Shown: positions 33,251 to 46,444 of the stretch, one piece after another | Layout: each line of letters begins with the position of its first letter | How positions within the stretch are numbered: the stretch's first letter is position 1 | Assembly: GCF_001540865.1 (NCBI RefSeq) | Contig: NC_033638.1 | Coordinates: 7,506,836 to 7,570,835, forward strand | Direction: 5' to 3' | DNA length: 64,000 nt | Source: Ananas comosus | Lineage: Eukaryota > Streptophyta > Magnoliopsida > Poales > Bromeliaceae | Translations under genes and position numbers: made by a program | The notes under the pieces: generated by a model | Told to the model about the DNA's origin: nothing | The model's database searches: none | Seen by the model: the letters and a program-made list of their open reading frames with translations, nothing else

Positions 33251-34653
33251 GTTTTTGATGATTCATTGAAGAATACACTCACCTGTAGAGTAGTGTTGTA
33301 CATATAGTGCGGTCGAGCGGCTTGTAAATTCATCCAAGATTGAAGAAGAGTATAAATGAAGCAAAAAAAGAAAGAAGAAAAGAGAAAAGAAAATATGAGT
33401 AATAGGTGTCAGAAACAACTTAGCACATGCTATAGGTTATTTGCTTGGAGGATTGAGAAATAATTCAATTAAATATTCGTTTAAATTATAATTTTACCGA
33501 TCTATTGTGCTGCTCGTTTATCCCAGTGTGCTCATGTAATTAAGTTGAGATCTCTCTGCTCGGAGTTGTATCTTTGTTGTGAGTGGATAATTCTTTAAAA
33601 GATCTAGAAGCTTCTAACTAGCAAGGGTCTGATTGATGTAGTGCCGGTAAGTGAATGTAGGGGTGATGGGCTTGTTACCAGGTAGGAACAAAATCTGGTT
33701 ACGTGCTTTTCCTGCTAGCTTCGATTTTATGCTTAGATATTTGTTAAGGTCCTTTGACATGTGAACCCTATGGGGAAAATACCGTTTCTGTGTATGTTAA
33801 AAATAGATTACTGTTTATGTAAGCATTGTAGAGTGGAATAGCCAAACCGAGACTCTTTTAGTCTACTATTTTGTTAACATACCATGCAAATGTAGGGATC
33901 AATGAAAGATGATATTTTGTATTACATAATTCTTTTTGTTATTGAGTAAAATATTGAACATGCAATAAGATGCCATTTTGCAATAATATGTTTAGTAATA
34001 TGGCGAGGAAGAGTAGAAAGTTTAGCGTTTGATCGGAAATTGATCGTTACAAGTACTACGAGAATTTGAATCTGTCCAAGAAAAACAACTGAAAAAGAAA
34101 AAAAAAATAAAAAGAAGAGTCAGAGAACGTTTAATCCAGTTTAAGGCATATGATGTTTGATCTTATGAATTCAGATAAAACTATTTAAAACATTTAAGAT
34201 CTCCAAAAGAACTGACAACAGAACTAAAAAGTTGAAATCTGCAGCAGTCATACCGTCGAAGAAAGTGTTCACCAAGCCAAAACCTCCCTTGAGAAAAAAT
34301 AAAATAAAATAAGTAAAAAAGAATTCGGAGTATCAATCTTCACATGACATGGTAAAAAACATGCACCCCAACTCATTTATTCCACGTTTGATGATAGTCA
34401 TGCAATTACTTTTCCCTCGCATGCCGCAGAAATACAGCCTAAGCTGCGTCTCGTCTACAGTTGGTTATAAACCAAAAGAATATAAAATACTAAGTCCAAA
34501 TTGATACATCTCAGAGAAGGTTTAAAACATGTGTTCTTATTAATCTTGGCAGAATCATGGTGGAATCCGCACCACGACAAAGGAATTAAGTGCAAAATGG
34601 TGCTTGAATCACCAAGTCAGGACCCTAGCAAGGAAAATTTTATTACTTTGACA
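33251..34653. other. Convergent spacer between PLD and fumarase genes (3' UTRs)
   Basis: The two genes point toward each other. The 1.4 kb spacer is AT-rich and should hold both 3' UTRs and poly-A sites. No further gene is seen. Confidence 0.6.
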
Positions 34654-37600
34654 TCAATCTGAGGGGCCAATCATTTTCTCCGGTACTACAAGCTCATGGA
34701 ACTCTTGTTCTGTCAAGACTCCAAGATTTAAAGCAGATTCCTGGCAAACAAAATTTAAAAAAGGAAAAATCAATATGGTAGAAATCAAAAGTTTGTTTAA
34801 ATTCTAAGTTCTTGCAATCTAAAGAAACATCGACAGTGAATTCTGACGATACTAATCTTATCAAAGGCAATTTATAATATCAAATGGTATGATACCAAAC
34901 GGTCCAAAACGTGAATTTACAAAAGCACATGAACCCTTTCAATTAGTTAAGCGATAAAGGAAATCATGTGATGAAATGTGGAGAAAGAGTAGGAGCGGCA
35001 GTGCGCTGTCATCATTACCTTCAGCGTTGTTCCTTCTTTGTGAGCTTTCTTTGCAACCGCTGCAGCCTTATCATAGCCAATTTTCTGCATTACAAAAAAG
35101 AAAAAATCGACATGCCCATTAAACTCGGCGAAAGAGATTGATCACAGAAAAAAAAAAGGAACAGAAAAGCTGAAATAGTTAATGTATACTTACAGGGTTC
35201 AAAGATGTCACCAGCATTAAAGACTGCAAGTGTTAAGGGAAGAAAGAAGTTCAATGTTTTGTTATTAATTATTAATATAAACATCATTAATGATGTGTAG
35301 ATGTGAAGATATGAAATATTTCACCTCTTGCAACAATTTCGATATTCTTTGATGGTTTGCTTTGATTCCCCTTACACAGTTCTTCTCAAAAGATGAAGAT
35401 GCATCTCCTAATAACCTCACAGACTGCAGACAAATGGACAATCAATTCACATTTAACTAATAACAGAAATTGAGACTTTTTTCTCCTCTTAGAGAGAGAT
35501 AAAAGTAAACCAAAAGTCGAGAGTTCTATTAAGTTGTGGATTTTGAGAGTAAATTAAAATGGATACAATATATAAATGATCATACTCGAAGAAGTGCGCT
35601 TGCAATCAGCGGTTTATACACGTTGAGTTCAAAATGGCCATTTGAACCGCCCACTGTGATGGCAACATGGTTACCTATCACCTGCACAAAGCAGAAGGAT
35701 AAGATATCACCCGAAGCTGATGGATGCAAATATGAACAAAAGAAGCAAGCATGGACATTTGCATATAAAATGCAGAAAAACAAATTCGTCTATCACATCC
35801 CTAATGAGAACAGTAGTAAGACTAATAAAAGTGGAGAGGAGAATAAGTGTTCAAAGACAGGCTTCTGTCCCAAACTACATTGAAGAAATTGAAACACAGG
35901 CAACTTCATTGCATTGCCTGAGCGACACCAACAATGTTGATAGAAAATTTAGAATTCAAATTTCTGGCAGCTAGAATCAAGAATATTGACTTATTAAAAC
36001 ATTTGATACAGTTCTAATAGAAGTACGGACAAACCTGAGCACAAACCATGGTTAATGCCTCACATTGAGTAGGATTAACCTTCCCCTGCGACAGAATAAT
36101 GCCGGATTCAACATAAAATGAAATACATAATGAACCACAACAACTGCTGTAGATCTATATTATCTTGAGGTGACAAAATGGAAAAAAGAAAGACAAGAAA
36201 TAGAAGGGGGGTGCACTTACCGGCATGATACTACTGCCTGGCTCATTTTCAGGTAGGATAAGCTCACCAAGTCCACAACGTGGACCACTGAAACAAGAGA
36301 GCAGAAAATTGTGAACCTTGTGCAAAGCCAAAGCCAGAAGATACCAAAAAAGTAATCATATATATCTATTTACGCATTGATGTATAGACATTTCTATGAA
36401 TCATGAACTTAATACCTTCCTAGAAGTCGTATATCATTCGCAATTTTCATCAGAGACGCAGAAATTGTGTTTAAGGCACCACTAGCCTCAACAAAAGCAT
36501 CATGCGCTGCCTACCATGCAAACAAATGAAGACTAGTATGTTGAAAGGATAAGGATAAGAAGTTGAAGATATTAAAAGAAAAGGAACAGCGAGGACCCCA
36601 CAAACGTGTGCAGAAAAGCAGAAAAATTTTGAGAAAAAAGAAGCCAAAGAAACAAGCAAGAAACAAATTAGAAAAAAAAAAAAGAGGCCAAAATACAAAA
36701 AACCTCCTTTAAATGCCCGCTTTTCACTTCCTCCCTTGACTTTCAAAAACCTACATATGCCCCCTTAAAATTTTAGAAATGTTTTCAAGAGGTTATGGTG
36801 TTAATAAAGAGAGCAAAGTGACCAAATTATCCTTACTTATTTTATAAGAAAAAAATAATTTTTTTAATACAAACGAGAAACAAATTAGAAAAAAAAGGCT
36901 AAAATACAAAAAACCTCATTTAAATGCCTGCTTTTCAATTCGTCCCTTGACTTTCAAAACCCTACATTTGCCCCCTTAAAATGGACGGAATAGTAAACAG
37001 AACGTTGACGGAGGGGGGCTAAATGCATCAACTTGAAATTTTGAGGAGAGTAAAATATAGGTTTTTGAATGTCAGGGAGGAAAAGTGAAAAAATGGGTTC
37101 AAGGGAATTTTATATATTTTAGTCAAAAAAACCCCTCAAAAGTGTCTATGATTTACAGATGTGAGTTCGTTAGAAACAGCAACTAAAGATACCGGCTTCT
37201 AAAATAAAATGCACCATTGACTCTTAATGTATAGTACGGATGACATCTAAGCAATCACACTAGAGATTGCTCCCCTCATCTAGAGATCCAACTATTGCTT
37301 TCTGAATTAGAAGTTCATCAGTCAACAGATCTACAGAAGTTACCCATAATACAATATAAGCATCTCCTTTTAAGCAATAAGATCAAATTTCAGATGAAAA
37401 AGATAATTTGCATACAAAATTCTGAGGTCTTAATTGATAACATGCATTTCCTCTTAACAGAAAATGTAAGTGAAAATGAGTATAACTACTAACCAATGCT
37501 TCGAACTTGTTCTCTGCTGTGACAAAAGGTAGATTTGTTTCCTCGGCCACAGCAGCAGCAATTTTTACATCGAATCTGAAAGGATATGTGCATACAAGTA

Positions 37601-40023
37601 AGACTCAGTTGATATCATGATAAGCAACAAACGTATATGGAAAGTTTGAAGACTTATGATTACGCAGAGACATATAAAAACAAGCAGATATCAACCAATG
37701 TAATAAGTACTTCAACAAAGAAGCTTGAAATGTGAAGAAAATGAGGAAAGGGCTTCAGGGCTAAGAATGTATACTAGAACAGCAGATGTTCAGCTAACAA
37801 AAATCGAAAACTTGTTTAATCAGAGATAGAAGCCTCACATAAAATTTCAGAATTTCTTTCAAAGGCACAACTTAAGTTCATATAACAGAAAAATGTTTCC
37901 TAATTAAACTGAGAGAATATCAGACTACTCACTGTGCAAGTTCATTTACCCAAATCAAGTATTTGTATCAGTTATTCAAAAATCCATAACTTAGAAATTA
38001 GAATTGTGTCCAATATATATGAAGTAATCCTAATAAATCAGAATACAATTGATCTTGTGATCAGAGAGTGAAACACAAAGATGAAAGGAAACTACCCATT
38101 CATTGTGCCCGAAATTTAAAGGAAACCACCTTTTCACTGTGCCGAAAATTTGCAGCTAATGCAACTACAGCTGTTAATTGAATCAAGCCACCCAAATGCA
38201 GTTCGTTTTTCAGCTTGATTATTGGCTTAATCATGCTCAATTTGACACAAAGCAAGCCAACCTTGAAAACTTCGATTTAGAATCAAAAGATAATTTCAAA
38301 CGAGATGAAGCACACCTTAGCTCAATAAAGCTAGATTTATAAGGCTCGACTTATGTACGGTTATACATGAAAAGATACACAGGGTGCAATATATGATAGC
38401 TAAGCATAATAGAAACTCTTTTGACCAACCCTGTGAGTTATAGGCTGTTTTCCTGCTTTACCTTACCACTTCAGTTCCTTCCATTATCTTACAAAATATG
38501 AAAGAATTAAGATGCAAATCCATTTTCTCGAAATAGACATAGCACCAAAGATTGCTTGCAAATTGATAAATTTAATACTCCCAAATTGCCCGACAAGGTC
38601 AAAGCTCAAAACTACAAGTAGTAATATCTAATCTAACAACACCACCATTTCAAGAAGCATATTCCTTAATGCTAAAGATTCCTACAATAAGAACTTATAT
38701 GTATTGTAGCATAATAAACTCATATAAACTGCATATTTGAACAGATTTTTCACAAAAATCTTTGCCCCTGTTGCAGTATCCCCAATCCTGGCCCCTCTCA
38801 ACCCCTGCCAGGAAAAGAATGTTTAATATGGATGGTTCGTAGCTGTGGCTCAATATATTGTACTATAGTTGTGTCACAAAATTCCAAAAAAGTTGCTGCA
38901 CTGAAAGCAGCATGCATGAGGTCAAAGCAATTTGAATGAAAGACCATGCAGATGAACTACACAATCAATAGATGAAAGAAAAGAAATACATCAGTTAGAA
39001 AGTTAAACAGCACTTGGAGTCATAGGCAGATAATAGAAAGAGCTTCATAAATTTATATACCCTCTCTTTGTGTTCAACCCAGTTCCTACAGCAGTACCAC
39101 CTTGTGCAAGCTGTTCAACATGTGAATCCAGTGAGGCTGGGAGAGAGAGGGTCCAAAAAAAACAGAGGGAAAAAAAATAAAGATTTACTGGTTTACCTGA
39201 TAAATTCGAGGCAAAGTGCCGGCTATCCGATCAATACCATATTTTACCTACAGAAAGAACTAAATATCAATAGTTGAATGAAGCCTCACTGCTCATTAAT
39301 AAAGATGTACCCACAAATTTTAAACAAAAACTCATTCTTAATCTCATACCTGTGTAGTGAAACCACTAAACTCTTGACCAAGAGTTAGAGGAGTTGCATC
39401 TTGAGTGTGTGTGCGACCAATCTTAATTATATCTTTGAATTCAACAGACTGCAATGTCAAAGCATCCAAAGAGTAAAGCAGATTAAAGAATAGCAAAGCC
39501 TTAATCGGCAATTAACAATGGGTCTTTACATAGCAAACTTCACTGTACTTGAAGATTGTATATGGATGATAGAAAAGGAAATGTCGGAGAAACAAAAAAT
39601 ACTTGGTCAAATTTATGTATTTGTTCAGTCAAGTTTCCCCATTTCTTAGCTTATTTTCATACAGATATTTCAGGTATTTAAACAACTAACTTTGCAGAAG
39701 GTCGCTAGTCAAAAATATACAATTCTAGCTGCAAATATAGCTTTCTTGTTGTTTATGGTGGACCGAAAAAAGATAAGGCGGTGTTTGGTTCCCCGTAAAA
39801 CTGGCTTGAAAAAAAATTTTCGATGAAAAAGTAAAATTCCGACATTTGGTTGCTCGTAAAAAAAAAAAATTCGGAAAAGTTCTTTTACATATTTTGAGGA
39901 AAATGGATGTTTTCGTTTTCCGCTCGAAACAAAAACAATGGAGAAATTGCGGCGTTAGGCGCGAGGGAAGCTGTGGGCGAGCGCGGACCGGATGAGAGAG
40001 AGGTCCACGGTGGACCTCCCTCT

Positions 40024-40101
<78 letters not shown>

Positions 40102-40636
40102 CGGCTACTATACTCTTATAAGTACGATCGCCCTCGTACTCATAAGTTGTTTTCGATGATGGAGCTTCCGAATCAACGATCTACACCGTTAAACATTATC
40201 TAGAACATTTAAAACCTCTAGAAATCAAATTTTATAATTTTTCGATATCATTTACATTACGATCAAAAGCTCACAAAATTGACAATTTTTAACAGTTGGT
40301 ATGAGATATTTACTAGTTTAACGGTGTAAAAGAATCGAAATAGGTTGAATTTTTGATAGAAAATTCTATTTACTATATTGATAAAGATCAATTACTCCGA
40401 TCTTAAATTGATGGATCCGATCATCCATTTTTAAGACGTCATTCGATTTTGACCGTTCATTTTATACCCGCTTGATGGACTTTATTATGATTTCGAAAAA
40501 TTACGAAATTTATTTTCTAGAAGTTTCAAATACTCTAGATCATGTTTAACGGTGTGGATCGTCGATTCGAAAACCCCAACATCGAAAACAACTTATGAAT
40601 ACGAAGGGCTCTATACTCATAAGAGTATAGTAGCCT

Positions 40637-40681
<45 letters not shown>

Positions 40682-43020
40682 CTATATATATATATATATA
40701 GTATTTTATTTTTATATAGAAATATTATTATATAATATTTTATTTATAAATTTATAATTATTTATTAATATTTATAAATATATAACTCTTATATATTATT
40801 AATATATGTTTATTATAATTTTAAATATATTTAATCTATATATAAAAATTATAATAATAATAATATATATAGTATATTAATTATATATTATATAATAAAA
40901 AAATAAGAAAAATAGTTTTTTTATCTATTTTTCTTTTCCTTTCAACCAAACAACCATCATGGAAAATTATTTTTCTTTTCCTACAAACCAACCACTAAAC
41001 GACGTAAAACTTTTTTTCCACGGAAAATTTTTTTCCACCGAAAATTTTTTTTTCCACAGTTTTACGTGGAACCAAACACACTCTAAGCAAGATCAGAATT
41101 CCTCTTCCAATTAATATAGCACAGGAACTAATCAAGTAAAATGGATTAGGTAGTTAATATAAATACAATGATACAAACATATGCTTAGATGCTCTGAAAT
41201 CTGCATCTATGATATCAAGGAGAAAATGTAATGCAAGAAAGATAATAACTCATGCCCATACCTTTGAATGAAGTGAATCATGCAACTGTTTCAAGCTTGG
41301 TATGAACTTCCTGTTAATCTCTGTAGCTGCGGCTATATGCATAACCTAAAATATCACAAATCAAATGCAACTATAAGCATCTAGATATATATGATCCCAA
41401 AAGGCAGGGTGTAGTTTGTCTAGAAAATTTCTTAAGTACACAATAACAACTATGATGCAAACACAACCCTGCAGACTGAACAAATATTCACAAACTCTAA
41501 TACAACTTTTCCAAAATTTAAATTAATCCCTCAGGAAAAGGAAAAACAAGAAACAAAAGCTGTACTATCATGGTTTCCCATAAGTCTACTGAATTAGTTG
41601 ATCGACTCTGTCATACAACTCACACTAAAACAATTAATTCAGAAAATTAAATAATCTAATATTTTTATCATTATGAATCAGCAAATGCAGCTCCCAAATA
41701 TGCCTTATTCAGGTGTAAGAAATAGCAGTAACAATGAGCGTTCAAATGAAGGCTTACAGTCGGAAATGTGTCGTTTGATGATTGGGACCTATTAACATGA
41801 TCATTTGGATGAACAAACTTCCCACCACATTTATGCCCAAGAATCTCAGCTGCTCTATTTGCTATCACCTGTGAACAAAACAAGAGATTGTCACACCGAA
41901 GAAATATTTAAATACTTTAACTAAAGTATGTACCTAGGAAAACTATGACAAGAATCTCCATTTTCTATAATTTCAAAAATGAAGTGACTATTGCACTAAA
42001 ACATTCTATAGAATAACAACATGAACGTGTGCTTACACAATTCCAGATAGAAGGGAAAAAATATGAATTTTTCAATAAATATAAAGTTTGTATAGAGAAA
42101 AGATCAATGAGTGCAAAACCTCATTTGCATTCATGTTGCTTTGAGTGCCACTGCCAGTTTGCCAGATGACGAGTGGGAAATGATCATTCAATTTTCCCTC
42201 GGCGACCTCTTCGGCCGCCTGCATTATTGCTTTCCCAACAGAAGGATCGAGACCATACTCCATGTTCACCTTCGCAAAGCCAAAATTTCAAAAGAAATTA
42301 ACAAATTTGTATCATCTTGCATATAAAACAACAATTTTGACATCAAATTTGGCACAATTGAACTCCTAAAAAGCAAGTAAAAGATCTCAAACCCCATAAT
42401 ATTATCCACCTTTTTTTCAAACTTAGCAGAAGCAAACTACTGTTAACACAGCTACAACGCACAAACTCCATGAGTCGATTAAATTCCACTTCACTCGAAA
42501 GTTTATTTTTCACTCAAAATCTAACCCATTTGAATCCCGTGAATCAATAATCAATCCAATTCCACCTAAACTCAGCTCCAAAACATAGCACCACGAATAA
42601 AAAACGTTCAAAGAAGATTAGGACGAAACCACGTGAAATTTAAGTACCTTAGCAGCGCACTTCTTGAGAACACCAAACGCGCGGATGATCGGCTCGGGCA
42701 TTTGCTCGCGCTCGCCTCCAATGTCGAAGTTTTGCAGCGATCGCTGCGTCTGAGCACCCCACAACCTGTCGTTTCCATTCCCAAAAGAATCAAACTATAT
42801 GATTCGATCAATCATTCGATCGAGCGATCGAGAGAGAGAGAGAGAGAGCTCACTTGTCAGAGGGGACGAGGATGGGGCCGAAGGTGTCGCGCTCCTCCCT
42901 GAACCCGGTGGAGATCGAGCGGATAAGCGCCGAGCGGAGCAACCCCGCCGCCGCCGCCGCCGCCGAAGCCGATTTGGAACGGGTCGCGAGGCGCCGCGAC
43001 GCGTCGATCATCATCGCCAT
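34654..43020 (-). CDS. FUM1: Fumarate hydratase (class II fumarase), mitochondrial type, 17 coding exons, 500 aa
   Basis: Fumarase interconverts fumarate and L-malate in the TCA cycle. Coding exons, high to low: 42854-43020, 42648-42765, 42120-42269, 41758-41868, 41262-41345, 39350-39448, 39197-39247, 39061-39110, 37494-37575, 36416-36510, 36221-36287, 36035-36085, 35586-35681, 35325-35423, 35194-35223, 35019-35084, 34654-34740. All are GT-AG and in phase. The N-terminus [20 protein letters not shown] is arginine- and alanine-rich without acidic residues after D6, as in a mitochondrial presequence. Motifs: [15 protein letters not shown] (131-145), [14 protein letters not shown] (165-178), [10 protein letters not shown] (catalytic-site H224), and the superfamily signature GSSIMPGKVN (353-362). 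The ATG at 43020 has a strong GCCATGG context; an in-frame upstream ATG at 43167 is possible but less likely. The length is normal for plants. The single-exon parts and introns 5 and 9 carry mobile elements outside exons. Confidence 0.97.
36660..37125. mobile_element. Family E MITE with internal duplication, fumarase intron 9
   Basis: The right half (CAACTTGAAATTTTGAGGAG, TTTTATATATTTTAGTC) matches the right arm of the 18.3-kb element. The left arm, including upstream GAAACAAATTAG, appears twice (36660 and 36877, offset 217). The A-rich flanks prevent reading a target duplication. Confidence 0.65.
39781..41079. mobile_element. hAT-like inverted-repeat element in fumarase intron 5, containing a nested MITE
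   Basis: The left end GTGTTTGGTTCCCCGTAAAA and right end TTTTACGTGGAACCAAACAC are inverted, with further inverted CGTAAAA/TTTTCC blocks inside. GTGTTTGGTT ends are common in plant hAT-type MITEs. A GC-rich insert (about 39950-40020), a (TA)n run, a (GA)n run and the family B MITE at 40103-40635 lie inside. No clear 8-bp target duplication was found. The whole element lies within intron 5 (39449-41261). Confidence 0.65.
40103..40635. mobile_element. MITE family B, copy 2 (533 bp), nested
   Basis: The left end is GGCTACTATACTCTTATAAG and the right end CATAAGAGTATAGTAGCC, with mirrored arms (ACCGTTAAACATTATC versus GATCATGTTTAACGGT). It is the intact counterpart, in the opposite orientation, of the copy at 2530-3118. 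Confidence 0.85.
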
Positions 43021-43456
43021 GGCCACCTCCGAGCTTGAGAGAGAGAGAGAAAGAGAGGAGAGAGAGAGGAGGAGGAGGGGAGAGGAGCGAGAGAAAAGAT
43101 CCCGACTCTCTTTTAAACGACGGAGACGAGTCGTGATTGGTGGGTGCACAAATGGGTACAAACGCAAATTGCAACGATTTTTGGTTGCTCGATCTCTAGC
43201 GTTCGTTTCGCATCGGGTGGACCAGAGTTGCTGAAGAAAACGACAAAGGAGAAAAAATGCATGGAGACCCCTTGCCTATTTTTTAATTTTTCCATAGACC
43301 GCTCAACTAAAAATTATTCTAAAGTTATTATTTTGGTAAAATTACTAGTAACTTAGTTTGTTTTTTTTTTTTTTTTGGGACCCTTCATCTGGGTTTTCTA
43401 ATGGGCCAAACACAAAAACCGTAACAGAGGTATTTACTGTCTCTCTGTGGGCTAAG
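43021..43456 (-). promoter_or_regulatory. Fumarase 5' leader and promoter region
   Basis: GA/CT-rich DNA (43038-43095) directly precedes the fumarase ATG on the minus strand. Beyond it the sequence is mixed, with no other gene. The exact transcription start cannot be seen. Confidence 0.45.
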
Positions 43457-45117
43457 AANCACTTATTTTGGGCTTTTGCAAAACCGGATCACCTTTTTCA
43501 TTTTTGCAAATTCGGTCCGCTTTTTCAGCAAACTGACCAAAATACCCTTATTACTTTTTCTCTTTTCTCTTTCTCTCCTTTTCGTTTCTGTCGTTCTTTT
43601 TTTTTTTCTCGCCGAAAAAAAAAAAGGCGGACCGTCGCCTTCTTCTTCACCGTCGCCTCCCTCCTCACCATCCTTCTTCACCGTCGCCCCCCTCCTCACC
43701 CTCCTCTCCACCGCCCGCGACCCCCTCCTCCTCTCCTCCGCCGCCGCGGACCCCCAGCCCGATCCCGTCGCTGCGGCGAACGGGGTCGGGCTGGATGCGG
43801 AGAAGAAGACAACGGCGAAGAAGAAGAAGGGGAGGCCAAGTGGTAGGGCGCAGGAGGGGGAGGCGGAAGCGCAACCGGCGCCGGCACCAGCGCCGCGCGT
43901 GTTCTTCTCCGTCGGCGCTGCCCCTCCTCCCGCTGCCGCGCAGAAGCCGCCGACTAGCGCCAATGCTTCTCCCACGACGACGTCGAGACGCCGCGTCCGC
44001 CGCGGACCCCCAGCCCGATCCCGTCGCAGCAGCGGCAGCTGCCGCGGCGAACGGGGTCGGACTGTTTTTTATTTTAAACTGCACATCTTTAACAGATATT
44101 TATACTGCTTCTCCTCTTGTTGCACTGTTTCTCTTCTTGTTGCACTAACAAGAGGAGAAACAGTGCAACAAGAGGAGAAGCAGTATAAATATCTCTTAAA
44201 TGGGTGCAGTTTAAGATAAAAAATAGTGTAACAAGAGGAGAAATAATGCAACAAGAGAAGAAACGGTGCAACAAGAGGAGAAACAGTGCAACTTTCATTT
44301 AAAGAGTGTAATTTTTATCTTAGTGGGTGCAGTTTATATCTGAAAGAGTGCAATAAGAAGAGAAACAGTGTAAATATCTTTCAAAGAGTGTAATTTTCAT
44401 TTAAAAAGTGTAATTTTTATTTTAAAGCTGCAGTTTACATCTTAAGTAGTGCAACTTGTAATTTTTTTGTAGTTAACGATACAATTTCATCTTCATCCTT
44501 TTTTTTATATAATTTTTTATCTTTATTTTTTTTTTTTTTTTTTGTCACCCTCTCTGTCAATAGCCACGGTGTCGGTGACGACGCCGCTAAAGACCCCCCA
44601 CTCCGAGGCTGCAGCGCCGCAGTGATCTCCACGGTGTCGGCGTCGGTGTCGGCGAAGATGCATCGTCGTCGGAGGCAGCAGAGAAGGAGGGAGAAGGAGA
44701 GACGGGAAGGGCAGGGAAGAGCGAGAGAGGCGCCGTCGTCGGAAACTGTGGAGGAGAGTCAGAGAAGAAAAGAAAAGAAAAATGCAAAAAAAAAAAAGTC
44801 ACAGCCCGGCCTTAGGGGGATCGGAGGCGAGGAAGGTGGGGGCGCCGGCGGCGACGCCGCTCTGTCTTCGCCGCTCTCTAGGAAGAGAAAAAAAAAAGAA
44901 CGAGAGAAAAGAGAGTAAAGGTATAAGGGCACCTCCGCTCCGTCTTCGCCGCTCTCTGGGAAGAAAAAGAAAAAAGAACGAGAGAAAAAAAGAGGAGAGA
45001 GAAAGAGGAAAGAGAAAAAGGTATAAGGTATTTTGGTCAGTTTGCTGAAAAAGCGGACCGAATTTGCAAAAGCCAAAAAGATGACCCGATTTTGCAAAAG
45101 CTCAAAATAAGTGGATT
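43457..45117. mobile_element. Long-terminal-inverted-repeat element carrying GC-rich gene-like DNA (Pack-MULE-like), 1.66 kb
   Basis: The left arm (about 43460-43577) contains AATTCGGTCCGCTTTTTCAG and AAACTGACCAAAATACC. The right arm (about 44998-45117) is its reverse complement with few changes (AGCGGACCGAATTTGC). Between the arms, 43620-44060 and 44570-44980 are strongly GC-rich, unlike the flanks. An N at 43459 hides the exact left end. A hairpin cGACC/GGTC segment (CAGCCCGATCCCGTCGCTGC) occurs twice, at about 43757 and 44019. The translated frames are proline/alanine/arginine-rich, one with an AT-hook-like KKKKGRPSGR, but none looks like a full gene. The structure parallels the element at 3.7 kb. 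Confidence 0.7.
44078..44211. repeat. 66-bp-arm hairpin inside the 43.5-kb element
   Basis: The left arm starts ACTGCACATCTTTAACAGAT, and the right arm, ending CTTAAATGGGTGCAGT, is its near-perfect reverse complement. The loop is 2-4 bases near 44145. Degenerate copies of GTGCAACAAGAGGAGAAACA continue to about 44460. Confidence 0.88.
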
Positions 45118-45908
45118 TTTTATGCAAATTGGCCTATACTTTTTAGGCTCCAACTAGGATGGGCATGCATAGTGAAAAAGTAAAATTTTTTTTTTATTTC
45201 GGTACTTAATATCACGCTTTCACAGCGAGCTAGTTGTAATATAGTTTTGACAATTCTAGAAAAAAAATAGAATATTTTTATCCTAACTTTATTTTACCGA
45301 CTATCTTTCGATCGGCCTGGATACTAAACTCTGCATTTCCTTAAATTTTTATTAAAAATTTTATCTACGTATTAGCGAAAAAGAAAAAAAATCTATGTGT
45401 TACCAAAAATTGTTTGGGATCCAATTGTATTAGGGGTCCGGATGAAATATATCTAATATTCGTACCTAATCATAACTATGCGTCTAATAAATAATACTTA
45501 TAAATAAATTTTATAATATTTGATAAATTTATTTATTTATATTTATGACTGCATTTGATTGGTCAAAAGATAATCAATCGGGAAGTAATGATTGTGATTT
45601 ACAAAACTAATTATGTAATACAATTATCAAATTTCTAATTTGTAGAAAAGCATGAATCACAAAGTAACAGTAATTATGATTTACAAGACTAATAATGAAA
45701 TCCAACCATTAAAATTTTAAATATTTTGAATTATTTTCAAATTTTGTTTGTAAGCCTAGTATTTTTGCATACACCAAGTGTATAAATAAATTTTACACAC
45801 CGTGTCAGAATAAAAAACTAGACTTATATATAAAAAATTAACAAAAATTTAGACATATATCAAAAATTATAAAAGCAAGCGGAATTGATTGGAGAGGAAA
45901 TCTAATTT
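45118..45908. other. AT-rich intergenic DNA, no gene seen
   Basis: No ORF or repeat boundary is supported. Confidence 0.5.
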
Positions 45909-46165
45909 AGGTAAAAGTGTATGGAACTTATCAAAATTATGGATGATTCGAATTTTGGCTATTCAATTTTTAAAATTTTTTATTTTATTATTCAACTTTT
46001 TAATTTGTTTGATTTGAATCAGTCAACGATATTTTTACTTCAAAATTTAAATATTGTGTTTATTTGTATATATTTAATTAATATATTTCATATATTCTCA
46101 CAACTATAAGTTCATTAAAATAAATAATTAGTTTAACTTTTGGATTCAAAATGTCATTGACTGAC
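45909..46165. mobile_element. MITE family C, partial copy
   Basis: It starts GGTAAAAGTGTATGGAACTT, contains GAATCAGTCAACGATATTTT, and fades out near CATTGACTGACTTAAAG. Only the first half and part of the second are present. Confidence 0.55.
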
Positions 46166-46444
46166 TTAAAGACGGGTCGGGTCGGGCTAGCTTGTGGCCC
46201 GTTCCAGTCCGACTAATATGGGCCGTATCGGTCTGGCACAGCCCACGTTACACCCATACTCCAGAAACATCTTATCCAAAAAAATCATAATAATTTTAAA
46301 AAACAGTATTTAGAAAAATACTATTTGTACACATCTTAAACCCTATGATCCAAGGTTTTAAAAATCTCTTCCCCGTCTTTCGTAAAACAAAAAAAATTAT
46401 AAGATAAATGAGTATAAATTGGCCTTTTAAAATATGAGAGCATA

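Noticed and set aside
42850..43167. Upstream in-frame ATG at 43167 as the fumarase start
   Set aside because: It would add 49 mostly serine/leucine residues coded by a CT-rich leader; the ATG at 43020 has a strong context and gives a normal mitochondrial presequence.
43358..44219. Proline/alanine/serine-rich ORFs of 160-250 codons near 43.5-44.2 kb
   Set aside because: They run from the element's terminal repeat into captured GC-rich DNA and end in the hairpin; no complete domain, only a short AT-hook-like motif.
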